64,000 bases of DNA from JACWAE01 sp963847595 (GCA_963847595.1 CAWKAJ010000002.1:248001-312000); one strand, 5' to 3'; shown: positions 1 through 9,106, numbered from the stretch's first letter. Numbers and translations: made by a program. Notes: a model not told the origin generated them from the letters alone.

Positions 1-1068
1 GAACAGAAGCCCTGTGATGAGGCCATGGCTGAACATTTGAAGCGTGGCTCCGCTAAGGCTGACCTGCTTCAGAGCAACTATACCCAGAAGGACGAAACCC
101 ATGTGGCTGACCGAGCTGTATGCGATCAGCTTCTTCAGGTCGGTTTGTCTTATGGTTGCCGCTGCACCGTAGAGCACGCTCACCACCGCAAAAGCAGCCA
201 GGATTCCGGTGTAATGCTGGGCTACCCCCGGAACGATGCCACCGCCACCGAAGCCGACTACGAGACGAATCATTCCATAACCGCCCATCTTGAGGAGCAC
301 TCCGGCAAGCATTACGCTCACTGCAGTGGGAGCATCGGTATGGGCATCGGGCAGCCATGTATGCAGTGGGAATACAGGAAGTTTTATGGCGAAGGCAATG
401 AAGATAAGGAAGAATATCGATGACAGGGGGATAACTGGTATTAGCTTCGCAGTACCGCTGGCAATATCCACCATGCTGAATGTATGTGGGGAGGCAGAGT
501 AGTAGAGTGTCAGTATCCCGGCTAGCATGAATGCGCTTCCGAAGAGCGTGTATATCACGAACTTCATCGCAGAATATTCTTTCCTCCCCAGAGGCGGTGG
601 AGTGCCCCAGATGGAGATCAACATGTACATGGGGATAAGCTCCACTTCCCAGAAAAGGAAGAAGAGAAGAAGGTCGAGAGACATGAAGACACCCAGGATG
701 CCCGTCTCCAAAATCAAGAGCCAGGCGAAGTATTCCTTTGTCCTTATGTTGATCTTCCATGAGACGAGAACAGCGACAAATCCCAGGAAGGTGGTAAGTA
801 TCACCATAGGCAAGCTCAGCCCATCGACGCCGAGATGATACGTGGCGTTGAGTGAGCTAATCCATTGCGCCTGCTCCACAAACTGGAGGCCACCGCTGCG
901 GTGGAACATGACAAACAGCGCCACTGAGAGAGCGAAGGGGATGAAAGTGAAGATAGCAGCAGTGAGTTTGACTCCTCGCGACTGTCTGGCAAAAAGGGCT
1001 AGCAGGATTGCGCCGACTGTGGGAAGAAACAGTATTATCGAGAGAGGGTGAATAGAGTCGATATTCAA
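1..1068 (-). CDS. nuoM: NADH-quinone oxidoreductase subunit M (partial, 3' end outside window)
   Basis: Proton-pumping antiporter-like membrane subunit of complex I. The minus frame is open from a TTG at 1068 to the window edge, giving 356 residues without the C-terminus. Seen: the conserved FWE glutamate segment (FWEVELIPMYMLI) and the channel lysine/histidine helix KLPVFPLHTWLPDAH, both hallmarks of the NuoL/M/N family. An in-frame stop (TAG at 1081-1083) lies just upstream, so the start must follow it; TTG 1068 has GGAG about 9 bases before it and gives an N-terminus (LNIDSIHPLSIILFLP) like other NuoM. It follows nuoL by 25 bp in the same operon. Confidence 0.95.
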   Translation of the reverse strand, partial: MNIDSIHPLSIILFLPTVGAILLALFARQSRGVKLTAAIFTFIPFALSVALFVMFHRSGGLQFVEQAQWISSLNATYHLGVDGLSLPMVILTTFLGFVAVLVSWKINIRTKEYFAWLLILETGILGVFMSLDLLLFFLFWEVELIPMYMLISIWGTPPPLGRKEYSAMKFVIYTLFGSAFMLAGILTLYYSASPHTFSMVDIASGTAKLIPVIPLSSIFFLIFIAFAIKLPVFPLHTWLPDAHTDAPTAVSVMLAGVLLKMGGYGMIRLVVGFGGGGIVPGVAQHYTGILAAFAVVSVLYGAAATIRQTDLKKLIAYSSVSHMGFVLLGIVALKQVSLSGATLQMFSHGLITGLLF

Positions 1069-1093
1069 ACTATTGAGCTCCTACTCCAACTTT

Positions 1094-3079
1094 CTACCTG
1101 TAAGCAAAGAAGACCGCCATGATAATCACCAAGCCTATAACTATTGCCAGGCCATAGCTTTGAAGCTGGCCCGTCTGCGTTCTGCGGAGAGCGCTGCTTG
1201 CTCTCACTGTTACCTTGCCCAGGCCGTTTACAATCCCATCGACCACGTAGGTGTCAAACTGCTGTATTCGGTAAAATAGCCCATTTACAAGCACACGAAC
1301 CACAAGCACCTGTTCGTAAAGCTCGTCCATGAAGTATTTGCGGGAAAGCACAGTATATATGGGAGCGAATACCTGCCCTATCCTGTCGGCTGAAATCCAC
1401 TTCTTGCTATATATCGCATAGGCAAGGAACATACCTGAAAGTGCCACTGCCAGTGAGATCAACGGCAGTGGGCTCTCTCTAGGGTTCAGTATGCTGAAGA
1501 AACCGGCGCCATGCCCACCCAGGAACTTATCTACTCCCCAGAATGCCCAGCCGGAGCCGATGGCAAAGATGGCCAGGATAACCATGGGGAAAAGCATTAC
1601 TAAAGGTGACTCATGTGGTTTATCATGGGATTCGTGCGCTCCGTGACTGCTCTGACTACTATGTCCACCATGCCCTGCCTCGCCGCCGCGGTACTCACCG
1701 CCAAAGGTCAAAAAAATGACCCTGAACATATAGAAGGCTGTCATAAACACTGTTATTATCGCCAGCCAGAACAGGGCTGGCTGGTTCTCCCAGGCATAAT
1801 GCACAATCTCATCCTTGCTCCAGAAGCCTGCTAGCGGCCATATTCCAGCAAGGGAGAGAGAGCCGATGAGAAAGGTGGCATAGGTCCACGGCATATACTT
1901 CCGCAACCCGCCCATCAATCGCATGTCGAATGTCCCTGTAGCGTGATTGACGCTACCTGCTCCCAGGAACAGGAGGCACTTGAAGAATGCATGATTGAAT
2001 AGGTGGAAGATACCAACGGATACCCCCAGCAGGATAGCAGCCTCGAAAGCCGCTTGCCCGGCCCGAACTCCCAATCCACCGTGCGCAATGCCTGTACCTA
2101 TTATCCCGAGGCCCAGCATCATATAGCCTAACTGGCTGATGGTGGAATAGGCGAGTACTCGCTTGATGTCGTTCATGACCAGGCCCATGCTGGCAGCGAA
2201 GATAGCCGTGAATCCTCCGATAAAGGCTACGGTTGTTATCGCCGTCACCGAGCTTGAGAACATGGGCAATGTACGCGCAACCAGGTAGACACCGGCTGCA
2301 ACCATGGTGGCGGCATGTATCAAGGAGCTAACCGGCGTAGGACCTTCCATAGCGTCAGGAAGCCATGTATGGAGGGGGAACTGCGCGGACTTCCCTACTG
2401 CGCCGGAAAAGACGCCCAGCATCGCCAGTGTGAAGGTCGTGCCACCTAGAGCTCCTACCATAGCCATTTGGTTGAGTTCGGCTATATTGAATGTGCCGTA
2501 GGTGAAGTAAAGGATGAGAATTCCTATGAGGAACCCGAAGTCACCGAAGCGGGTGACGATGAAAGCCTTCTTGGCTGCGGCTGCTGCCGATGGCCTGTGG
2601 AACCAGAAGCCGATAAGCAGGTAAGAACCGAGGCCAACCCCCTCCCAGAATACGTAGACCAGCAGTAGGTTCGATGCCATGACCAGTCCCAGCATTGACA
2701 TTGTGAACAGCGACATAAAGGCAAAGTAGCGGTGATAGCCAGGGTCGCCTTTCATGTATCCTTGGGAGTAGATTTGAACCAGGAGGCTGACGCCGCTGAC
2801 CACAATGAGCATTATCGCCGTGAGGTTGTCTACCACGAATCCTAAGGTGATCTTGAAGTTCCCGATCACAGCCCACTCTACTGTGCTCTGGATAGGGAAT
2901 TGGTCAGAGCTGTTCAACACCCAGATTGAGAGGCCGAGAGCAGCGGCGAGACAGGCGATGATAGTGTAACCGCTGAGCCTGGGATGGTTATTGAAGAAGG
3001 GCCTTAGTATGAGCGAAATAAATAGGAGTGAGAAGAGCGGCAGCAGAAAAATAGCCCACAATACGGATTCAGGCAGCAT
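1094..3079 (-). CDS. nuoL: NADH-quinone oxidoreductase subunit L
   Basis: Largest antiporter-like membrane subunit of complex I, 661 aa, a little longer than most NuoL. Seen: many hydrophobic helices, the FWEGVGLGSYLLIGFW segment with the conserved Glu near residue 146, the KSAQFPLHTWLPDAMEGPTPVS helix around 231-252, and a long amphipathic C-terminal region. Oddity: residues about 461-492, between two membrane helices, form a His/Ser/Gly-rich loop with six histidines (470, 473, 479, 482, 485, 489). The ATG at 3079 directly abuts the stop of the upstream small gene (stop begins 3080), suggesting translational coupling. Confidence 0.97.
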   Translation of the reverse strand: MLPESVLWAIFLLPLFSLLFISLILRPFFNNHPRLSGYTIIACLAAALGLSIWVLNSSDQFPIQSTVEWAVIGNFKITLGFVVDNLTAIMLIVVSGVSLLVQIYSQGYMKGDPGYHRYFAFMSLFTMSMLGLVMASNLLLVYVFWEGVGLGSYLLIGFWFHRPSAAAAAKKAFIVTRFGDFGFLIGILILYFTYGTFNIAELNQMAMVGALGGTTFTLAMLGVFSGAVGKSAQFPLHTWLPDAMEGPTPVSSLIHAATMVAAGVYLVARTLPMFSSSVTAITTVAFIGGFTAIFAASMGLVMNDIKRVLAYSTISQLGYMMLGLGIIGTGIAHGGLGVRAGQAAFEAAILLGVSVGIFHLFNHAFFKCLLFLGAGSVNHATGTFDMRLMGGLRKYMPWTYATFLIGSLSLAGIWPLAGFWSKDEIVHYAWENQPALFWLAIITVFMTAFYMFRVIFLTFGGEYRGGEAGHGGHSSQSSHGAHESHDKPHESPLVMLFPMVILAIFAIGSGWAFWGVDKFLGGHGAGFFSILNPRESPLPLISLAVALSGMFLAYAIYSKKWISADRIGQVFAPIYTVLSRKYFMDELYEQVLVVRVLVNGLFYRIQQFDTYVVDGIVNGLGKVTVRASSALRRTQTGQLQSYGLAIVIGLVIIMAVFFAYR

Positions 3080-3268
3080 CTATATTTTCCTCAGGATATC
3101 CTCTATAAGATGTTTCTTAATCTCCGGGACCAAGACCCTATACCTTGCTTTTTCTCCTGCCTCGGAGCCCTCAGGAAGGATTCTGGTGGGGATACCTTCG
3201 GCCTCGAAGAGCTCCTTCCACATTTCGGCACTCATCAAATTAGGTACGGTTTTAAATTCTACCCACAT
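3080..3268 (-). CDS. Small DUF2007-like protein inside the nuo operon
   Basis: A 62-aa soluble protein between nuoK and nuoL. It has the look of the DUF2007 'putative signal transducing protein' fold: WVEFKTVPN, then an alpha helix ending in FEAEGIPTRILPEG, then a basic strand RYRVLVPE and a final helix. The match to the family is by pattern only. It is not a known complex I subunit. It lies 20 bp after nuoK and touches nuoL, so it is certainly co-transcribed. A second DUF2007-like gene (24386-24637) sits beside the NuoE/F/G-like cassette, which hints at a shared regulatory or assembly role. The function is unknown. Confidence 0.75.
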   Translation of the reverse strand: MWVEFKTVPNLMSAEMWKELFEAEGIPTRILPEGSEAGEKARYRVLVPEIKKHLIEDILRKI

Positions 3269-3288
3269 CTATAAACGCTCTGCTCTTG

Positions 3289-3606
3289 TTATCCCTTCAT
3301 CGAATCTGCCTGTTCCACATCTACACTCTGACGGCTGCGGTAGATAGCGATTATTATTGCCAGACCCACTGCCGCCTCAGCAGCAGCTACAGTTATGATG
3401 AAGATGGCAAATACCTGTCCTGTAAGCAACACCGAGTTAGGCACGAGATAGCGCGAGAATGCGACCAGTGCGATGTTCACTGCGTTGAGCATGATCTCGA
3501 TGCACATCAGGATAGCAACGGCATTGCGCTTGGCCAGCGCCCCGTACAATCCGATGGAGAACATAACTGCGGATAAAATCAAATAGTGCTCAAGGCCGAA
3601 ATGCAT
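3289..3606 (-). CDS. nuoK: NADH-quinone oxidoreductase subunit K
   Basis: Small three-helix membrane subunit of complex I, 105 aa, normal length for the family. Seen: LEHYLILSAVMFSIGLYGAL at the N-terminus, then NAVAILMCIEIMLNAVNIAL carrying the conserved membrane glutamate of helix 2, and VAAAEAAVGLAIIIAIYR with the second conserved glutamate. These Glu residues belong to the proton path along the membrane arm. Five bases separate it from nuoJ, and the downstream gene is the small DUF2007-like protein rather than nuoL directly. Confidence 0.97.
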   Translation of the reverse strand: MHFGLEHYLILSAVMFSIGLYGALAKRNAVAILMCIEIMLNAVNIALVAFSRYLVPNSVLLTGQVFAIFIITVAAAEAAVGLAIIIAIYRSRQSVDVEQADSMKG

Positions 3607-3611
3607 CTAAA

Positions 3612-4127
3612 CTATCTCCTGTCCCTCACCAATACGATTGCTCCGATTAGCGCTGCAAGCAGTACTATTGACGCTATCTCAAAGGGGAGCACAAATCCCT
3701 TGCTTTGGTCGAAAAGCGCCGTGGCGATGGCGCTGGTAGTGGGGCTGCCGACAGGCACCTCCACTGCCTGAGACACCCCTGTTACAGTGGCCCAATTTGT
3801 GCTCACTACAACTCCAACAATAGTTGCGAAGACCAGTAAGGACACGAGGAAGGCAGGGATTTTAAGCTTGCCAAAAGGATTGCCCTCCTTGACATTGCGA
3901 GTAAGCATGATAGCGAATATCAGGAGTATGCCGATGGCTCCGGCATAGATGAGGACTTGTACTGCGGCTAAAAAGTCGGCGTTCAGCGTGATATAGATGC
4001 CGGCAACGGTGAAGAAGCACAGAACTAAGAGCAGCGCTGCACGGAAAACATCGCGCAGCAGCACAACCGCCAGCGCAGCGCCCACCATGATAAGCGCCAA
4101 TATCCAGAATGCTATCTCAACTACCAT
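3612..4127 (-). CDS. nuoJ: NADH-quinone oxidoreductase subunit J
   Basis: Membrane subunit of complex I with five predicted helices, 171 aa from the chosen ATG at 4127. The open frame extends further upstream to 4226, but that part is hydrophilic, Arg/Ser-rich and covered by nuoI, so the start giving MVVEIAFWILALI is preferred. Seen: helix 3 with the conserved VLIYAGAIGILLIFAIML segment. The start overlaps the end of nuoI by 11 bp, typical of translational coupling. Confidence 0.95.
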   Translation of the reverse strand: MVVEIAFWILALIMVGAALAVVLLRDVFRAALLLVLCFFTVAGIYITLNADFLAAVQVLIYAGAIGILLIFAIMLTRNVKEGNPFGKLKIPAFLVSLLVFATIVGVVVSTNWATVTGVSQAVEVPVGSPTTSAIATALFDQSKGFVLPFEIASIVLLAALIGAIVLVRDRR

Positions 4128-4629
4128 TTTTGTCTGCTGTCTTCCTTGAAATTTGGCCGTAGATGAGGAGCGTCTGCTCTGGAATCTTCTCCTCCAGCTC
4201 AGTATGTCCGTAAGCGCTGGGCTCATTGTCCGGTGACATTAGCTCTTCCATATCAGCCCAGAGCAATTTTCGGCTATACCTGCCTTCCTCATAGCCGCGT
4301 CCCATGAAAAGAGCACTGTACGGGCAGGCTTCAACGCATAGGCCACAGAACATGCATCGCCCTATGTCGAACTCGATACTATCTACCTGGTACTTGTTCT
4401 CGCCATTTTTTGAGGTTGTGAGCCTTATGATGCCGTGCGGACAGCTCTTGGCGCAGGTAGCGCAGGCCGTGCACAGGTCGCTTCGCCACACGAACTGCTG
4501 CCCTCGAATACGGCGCGATGTCTCAAGCTTCTGCTCTGGGTACTGGGTTGTGACTTTCTTACGAAACAGGTGCTTGAGAGTCAGCGCCATACCCTTGGCT
4601 ATTCCTAGCCCGGAGCCTTCCAACTTCAA
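4117..4629 (-). CDS. nuoI: NADH-quinone oxidoreductase subunit I (two [4Fe-4S])
   Basis: Peripheral subunit carrying clusters N6a and N6b, 170 aa. Seen: two CxxCxxCxxxCP motifs, CTACATCAKSCP and CMFCGLCVEACP. The start is a TTG at 4629 preceded by a very strong ribosome-binding site (GGAGGAGGAAGAG). This start lies inside nuoH, so the two genes overlap by 71 bp in different frames, which is long for this pair. An internal ATG 13 codons in is possible but would lack a comparable site. Confidence 0.96.
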   Translation of the reverse strand: MKLEGSGLGIAKGMALTLKHLFRKKVTTQYPEQKLETSRRIRGQQFVWRSDLCTACATCAKSCPHGIIRLTTSKNGENKYQVDSIEFDIGRCMFCGLCVEACPYSALFMGRGYEEGRYSRKLLWADMEELMSPDNEPSAYGHTELEEKIPEQTLLIYGQISRKTADKNGS

Positions 4630-5791
4630 CTCTTCCTCCTCCTAACCTGAAGAAGAATTTCGACCATAAGAGAATGAGTCCTGCTGCAATAGCGAAATTC
4701 ACAAAGATAAACGGCCAGGGGAAGCTTTGCCAGCCGCTCATCCACGTATCCCATACCAGCACCTCACCAGCCGTTATGAAAACGTTGATCAGAGCCATCG
4801 GCAGCAGGAACTTCCAGGAAAAAGCCATGACCTGGTCGATACGAAGTCGAATCAGAGTGGCACGCATCCACAGAATGAACATAAATACAGCTAGCACTTT
4901 GAGCACAAACCAGAACCAGACCGGTAGAAACGGCCCCTTCCAACCACTGAGGAACAGCGTTGCGATGATGATAGCGACCGCCAGCGTATTGATGTACTCA
5001 GCCAGGTAGAACATGGCGAATTTCATCCCCGAGTACTCGGTGAAATATCCCGCAACTATCTCTGAGTCCGCCTCAATCATATCCATGGGGGAGCGGTTAA
5101 GTTCAGTGATAGCGCCTATGAAGTATATGAGGAAGCCCATAGGTTGCAGCAATATAAAGGGAATGGTCTGTTTGCCCACTATCTCGCTCATTTGCAGTGA
5201 GCCCACTATCAACACCACACCGACAATGGATAGCACCATGGGCACTTCATAGCTTATTAGCTGCGCTACGCCTCTCATCGCCCCTATCAATGAGTACTTA
5301 TTGTTGGAACCCCACCCTGCCATAAATATCCCGATAATAGCCAGAGAGCTGATGGCAACTACGTATAGGATTCCGATGTTCAGGTCAGCGAAGACTCCCA
5401 TCCTGCCGCTGCCGATAGGAAGCACAGCGAAAACCATAAATACAGCGAAGAACATTATTATCGGAGCGATCCAGTGCACCAGCCTGTCGCCCTTGGCAGG
5501 CATAATGAGCTCCTTCACCAGTATCTTTACAGCATCGGCCACCGGCTGCAACAAGCCCAGAGGCCCGCAACGGTTGGGCCCGGGTCGCAACTGGAATCTG
5601 GCGATAAAGCGCCGCTCCATCCAGATGAATAGCATCACCATCGGGAAGACGAAGAGCAAGATCAAGGTTATGCCGATAATGCTATCGAGGAATATTATCA
5701 GCGAACTGGGCAACCCAAAACCTTGAAGCCATGAAACGAAGTCGGCGCGCACGTTCGGAAACAAATTGACGAAGTAATGCCAGGCATTCAT
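4559..5791 (-). CDS. nuoH: NADH-quinone oxidoreductase subunit H
   Basis: Membrane subunit that connects the quinone site to the membrane arm, 410 aa. Seen: FIWMERRFIARFQLRPGPNR near residues 60-80, the signature of the family, and the acidic loop ELNRSPMDMIEADSEIVAGY with conserved Glu and Asp residues. The last 20 or so residues (after FFRLGGGRVEVG) run hydrophilic over the start of nuoI. Its start touches the last base of nuoD. Otherwise normal in length and order. Confidence 0.97.
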   Translation of the reverse strand: MNAWHYFVNLFPNVRADFVSWLQGFGLPSSLIIFLDSIIGITLILLFVFPMVMLFIWMERRFIARFQLRPGPNRCGPLGLLQPVADAVKILVKELIMPAKGDRLVHWIAPIIMFFAVFMVFAVLPIGSGRMGVFADLNIGILYVVAISSLAIIGIFMAGWGSNNKYSLIGAMRGVAQLISYEVPMVLSIVGVVLIVGSLQMSEIVGKQTIPFILLQPMGFLIYFIGAITELNRSPMDMIEADSEIVAGYFTEYSGMKFAMFYLAEYINTLAVAIIIATLFLSGWKGPFLPVWFWFVLKVLAVFMFILWMRATLIRLRIDQVMAFSWKFLLPMALINVFITAGEVLVWDTWMSGWQSFPWPFIFVNFAIAAGLILLWSKFFFRLGGGRVEVGRLRARNSQGYGADSQAPVS

Positions 5792-6894
5792 TATCTATCT
5801 ACCTCGGCCAGTGCGATATCTATACTGCCAAAAATAACTATAAGGTCTGCGATCTTCCATCCTATGCTGATGTCACGCAATACGGTGAGGTTAAGCAGCT
5901 CCGGAGAGCGTACCCTGTAACGGTAGGGAGCGATAGAGCCATCGCTTACCAGATAGAACCCCAGTTCACCCGTCGAAGCCTCGATTCGAGCATAGGCATC
6001 GCCCTTGGGCGGGCGGACCAGGGTGGTCACTTCAGCACATATCTCGCCCCGAGGCAGTTGCTCTATTGCCTGCTCGATTATGCGAACGCTCTGTCTCATC
6101 TCCTCAATTCTTACCCGGTAGCGGTCATAGGTATCACCTGCGGTCGCTGTGGGAATATCGAAATCGAAGCGGTCGTATACTGAATAAGGGTCAGCCTTGC
6201 GAATGTCCCACTTAATGCCGCTTGCTCTAAGCATGGGGCCGCTCACCGAGCAGTTGATGGCCAAATCGGCAGGCAGAATACCGACGCCCTTGGTGCGAGC
6301 TAGCAGAACCTCGTTCTCTGCCAGCAATTGGTCGTACTCATCGATAAAAGCCGGCATCTCTTTAAGGAACTTCTTTACTGCAGGCAAAAACTCAAGTGGG
6401 ATATCGTGGCTGACACCGCCAATGCGCATATAGTTATAGGTCTGTCTTTGCCCGCACACCATTTCGAACAGGTCTACTATCTTCTCGCGTTCCCGCCACA
6501 TATAGAGAAGCGGCGTCATCATTGCGCCGAGGTCGTTGGTCAGGAAGCCGATCCCCAGGAGATGCCTGGCTATGCGCATCAACTCCGCCATAATTACCCT
6601 GAGATACTCAGCCCTCTCGGGCACCTTTATACCAGCAAGTTTCTCCACAGCACGAACATAGGCGAAGTTGTTAATCATCGAGGCAATATAATCAAGGCGA
6701 TCGGTGAAGGGTATATTCTGAGTATAGGTGCGCCCCTCAGCCAGCTTCTCTACGCCCCTGTGGAGATAGCCAAAGACCGGCTCTAAATCCACAATCACTT
6801 CCCCATCGAGGGTCACCCTCATGCGGAAGACACCATGAGTGGATGGGTGGTGCGGCCCGATATTCAACATGAATGGTTGGGTTTTAAGCTCCAT
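5791..6894 (-). CDS. nuoD: NADH-quinone oxidoreductase subunit D (49 kDa)
   Basis: Peripheral subunit that forms the quinone site with NuoB; related to the large subunit of NiFe hydrogenases. It has 367 aa from the ATG at 6894. A TTG at 6918 would add eight residues but the ATG gives the usual MELKTQPFMLNIGPHHPSTHG-type start. Seen: GPHHPSTHG near the N-terminus, YLHRGVEKLAEGRTY, and C-terminal DIALAEVDR. The nickel-binding cysteines of hydrogenases are absent, as expected. The gene overlaps the end of the upstream radical SAM gene by 11 bp, so that gene is truly built into the operon. Confidence 0.97.
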   Translation of the reverse strand: MELKTQPFMLNIGPHHPSTHGVFRMRVTLDGEVIVDLEPVFGYLHRGVEKLAEGRTYTQNIPFTDRLDYIASMINNFAYVRAVEKLAGIKVPERAEYLRVIMAELMRIARHLLGIGFLTNDLGAMMTPLLYMWREREKIVDLFEMVCGQRQTYNYMRIGGVSHDIPLEFLPAVKKFLKEMPAFIDEYDQLLAENEVLLARTKGVGILPADLAINCSVSGPMLRASGIKWDIRKADPYSVYDRFDFDIPTATAGDTYDRYRVRIEEMRQSVRIIEQAIEQLPRGEICAEVTTLVRPPKGDAYARIEASTGELGFYLVSDGSIAPYRYRVRSPELLNLTVLRDISIGWKIADLIVIFGSIDIALAEVDR

Positions 6895-8611
6895 ATCTGA
6901 ACTCGCTCCCTGTAGCAAAAGCCCATATTATCCTGGGCGTGTTCCGCATGAAGGATGCCGCCGGCCAGTGCAGTTCCTTCTTTTGACATATAGAGGAAGA
7001 ACTCAGTCTGTCGGCTTCTTTCTTGAGAGACATTATTTCTTTGCTGTCTAAGCCGTGTTCGCTGACTATTTTATCGATGGCCTTCATCAAATTTATGGCG
7101 CCCCTGGCACGAGACTCTACCTCATCAGCCATATCCGGTGTAATCAGCCCGCGCTCCGCTTTCAACCGATTGAAAGCCAGTGCAGCATCGTAGGTACTCG
7201 TCACTATCTCGTCTCGGCTCATCCACTCTGTCTCGTAGTTCAGCATATATTTCCAACTCGGACTCTTGAGCGCCTGGCGATGTTCCTCCAGGGTGCGATA
7301 GAAAAACCGGTAGCCGTATTTACCGGGATTCTCGAAAACCTTGCTTCCAGGGTCAACAAATGGTGCCAGCGGCGATATAAACGGGAACAGCTTCTTTTGT
7401 GGTCCGAATTCCTTGAGCAGCGCTCTTAAGTAAGCCGCATCTTTCATCACTGAACTATATGTTTGCCTGGGGAGACCTATCATGAAAAAAAGGTCAAATC
7501 TCTTGCAGCCGTTATCCAGAGCCCTCTGAATCGTATTCTCTACGTCACGATTACTATATCCCTTGCCGAAAACACGCCGCACTTCCTCATCGCTGGAATC
7601 AGGCGACCATTGGATATTATAGTTGGGTATGGCCTTGTTCACTTTCTCGAAGAACTCTCTCCCTGCAGGGGCAAAAAGCTCCAGGACTATGGGCGCTCTG
7701 ACCTTTGCGGAGTTCATAGCCTGCAGAAATTCATCAGCGTAGTCCTCGCCTTGCTGGCGAATATCGCCGATCACAAATACGGGTCCATTGAGGTATCTTT
7801 GTATGCTGACAATATCCTTCACTATAAGCTTCGGGCTTCTAAATGCGGCCTTCTCACGGCCAAAGCTGTTCTTGTAGGCATATCTGGAGCCGCCGCACGT
7901 AGCGCACTCGTAATTGCAGCCGCGGCATGTAATAACACAGGTTATGGGGTAATCCATCCAATTCCCGAATGGCGTCATGCTCGCCAAGTCGCGGTACTTC
8001 AGCACCGATTTCACGGGGTAGGAGTAGTCTAATGGCATATCGTCGAGGCTGGTAGGAACCCACGTCATAGGGTTGTGGTGAGCCGTGCCGTTACTATCCT
8101 TCCAACTCAAGTTGGGTATATCATCTACAGGCTCGCCGGCCTTTATCCGTTTCATGAGTTGAAGCATTGGCGTCTCGGTAGAATCGCCGCGCACAATGAA
8201 ATCGACCTGGGGATATGTTATTAATTCCTTATAGAAATAGGTGGAAGACAATCCGCCCAAGATTACGGGAGTTGAAGGGTGCAATTCCTTGACGATCCGG
8301 GCCAGCTCTAAGCTGCCGTGGGCATGTGGCAGCCAGTGTAGGTCTATGCCGAAGGCGGCTGCAGACAATTTGCCGACGAACTGCTCTACATTGAATCCCT
8401 TGTCTCTAAGCATGCGGTTAGCGATGTTTACAATCCTGGTGTGAATACCGTTCTTCTCCAGGTAGGCGCCGATGCTGACAAGGCCGATAGGGTACATCTC
8501 GAAAATCGGCGTCGACGGGATAACATCGCTTATCGGCCCGTACATTATGGCGCGTTCCCTGAAATCGTAGTTGCTGGGAGCGTGCAGCAATATCAAATCT
8601 GGTTTAGCCAT
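6884..8611 (-). CDS. B12-binding-type radical SAM protein inside the nuo operon
   Basis: A 575-aa radical SAM enzyme. Seen: an N-terminal region (about 1-160) with the layout of a cobalamin-binding domain (YPIGLVSIGAYLEKNGI, then PSTPVILGGLSSTYFY), a CxxxCxxC cluster motif at Cys232, Cys236 and Cys239, and a long C-terminal part. Similar B12/radical SAM proteins of unknown substrate exist in archaea and anaerobes; this assignment is by pattern, and no substrate can be named. It lies between nuoC (30 bp away) and nuoD (11-bp overlap), so it is co-expressed with complex I. This placement is not part of the standard operon. It could modify a complex I component or a quinone/lipid, but this is a guess. 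Confidence 0.85.
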   Translation of the reverse strand: MAKPDLILLHAPSNYDFRERAIMYGPISDVIPSTPIFEMYPIGLVSIGAYLEKNGIHTRIVNIANRMLRDKGFNVEQFVGKLSAAAFGIDLHWLPHAHGSLELARIVKELHPSTPVILGGLSSTYFYKELITYPQVDFIVRGDSTETPMLQLMKRIKAGEPVDDIPNLSWKDSNGTAHHNPMTWVPTSLDDMPLDYSYPVKSVLKYRDLASMTPFGNWMDYPITCVITCRGCNYECATCGGSRYAYKNSFGREKAAFRSPKLIVKDIVSIQRYLNGPVFVIGDIRQQGEDYADEFLQAMNSAKVRAPIVLELFAPAGREFFEKVNKAIPNYNIQWSPDSSDEEVRRVFGKGYSNRDVENTIQRALDNGCKRFDLFFMIGLPRQTYSSVMKDAAYLRALLKEFGPQKKLFPFISPLAPFVDPGSKVFENPGKYGYRFFYRTLEEHRQALKSPSWKYMLNYETEWMSRDEIVTSTYDAALAFNRLKAERGLITPDMADEVESRARGAINLMKAIDKIVSEHGLDSKEIMSLKKEADRLSSSSICQKKELHWPAASFMRNTPRIIWAFATGSEFRYGA

Positions 8612-8641
8612 CTTTATCCAAGCCCTGACTTCCGTCCCTCT

Positions 8642-9082
8642 CTAGAGATAATCCCTCCTCAGCGGATACCCTTGAAACCCCTCCCAGAGGAATATTCTCT
8701 TCATGTTCGGGTGTCCTTCGAAGCGAATCCCCAGCAGGTCGTAGGCCTCCCTTTCCTGAAAATCGGCTCCCTGCCAGACAGAGGTCACGGAGGGGATTAT
8801 CGGCTGGTCACGGTCATAGCATCTGGTCTTGAGCACCAGGCTATGATTATGCTTCAAGGAGGCTAAATGATAGACTACCTCCAGATAATCGAGGTAGTCT
8901 ACCCCTGTGAGATTGACCAAATAATCGAAATCAAGGCCAGCGGTCTGATTAAGGTAACGACAGACCTCTAAAATAGAGTTGCTCTCTACTAGAATCGCAG
9001 AATCATCGTGCCCAATTGTCGCCCCTGGAAGCTGCTCCTCTATTCTTTTAGCAACTTCGCTCCCTGCCAGTTGTTTAGTCAT
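8642..9082 (-). CDS. nuoC: NADH-quinone oxidoreductase subunit C (30 kDa)
   Basis: Peripheral structural subunit, 146 aa, on the short side of the family. Seen: the 30-kDa signature EREAYDLLGIRFEGHPNMKR and the C-terminal WEGFQGYPLRRDYL motif that interacts with NuoD. The start ATG at 9082 is preceded by AAATGACT-type sequence with GAGATATC-like weak ribosome binding. It is separate from nuoD, not fused as in some enterobacteria. A 59-aa gene lies directly upstream and a radical SAM gene directly downstream. Confidence 0.95.
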   Translation of the reverse strand: MTKQLAGSEVAKRIEEQLPGATIGHDDSAILVESNSILEVCRYLNQTAGLDFDYLVNLTGVDYLDYLEVVYHLASLKHNHSLVLKTRCYDRDQPIIPSVTSVWQGADFQEREAYDLLGIRFEGHPNMKRIFLWEGFQGYPLRRDYL

Positions 9083-9106
9083 TTCTATTTGATATCTCTG
9101 CAGAAG

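Noticed and set aside
53..760. A 235-codon minus frame inside nuoM
   Set aside because: It is out of frame with the clear NuoM sequence (KLPVFPLHTWLPDAH etc.) and has an odd His/Arg/Ser composition.
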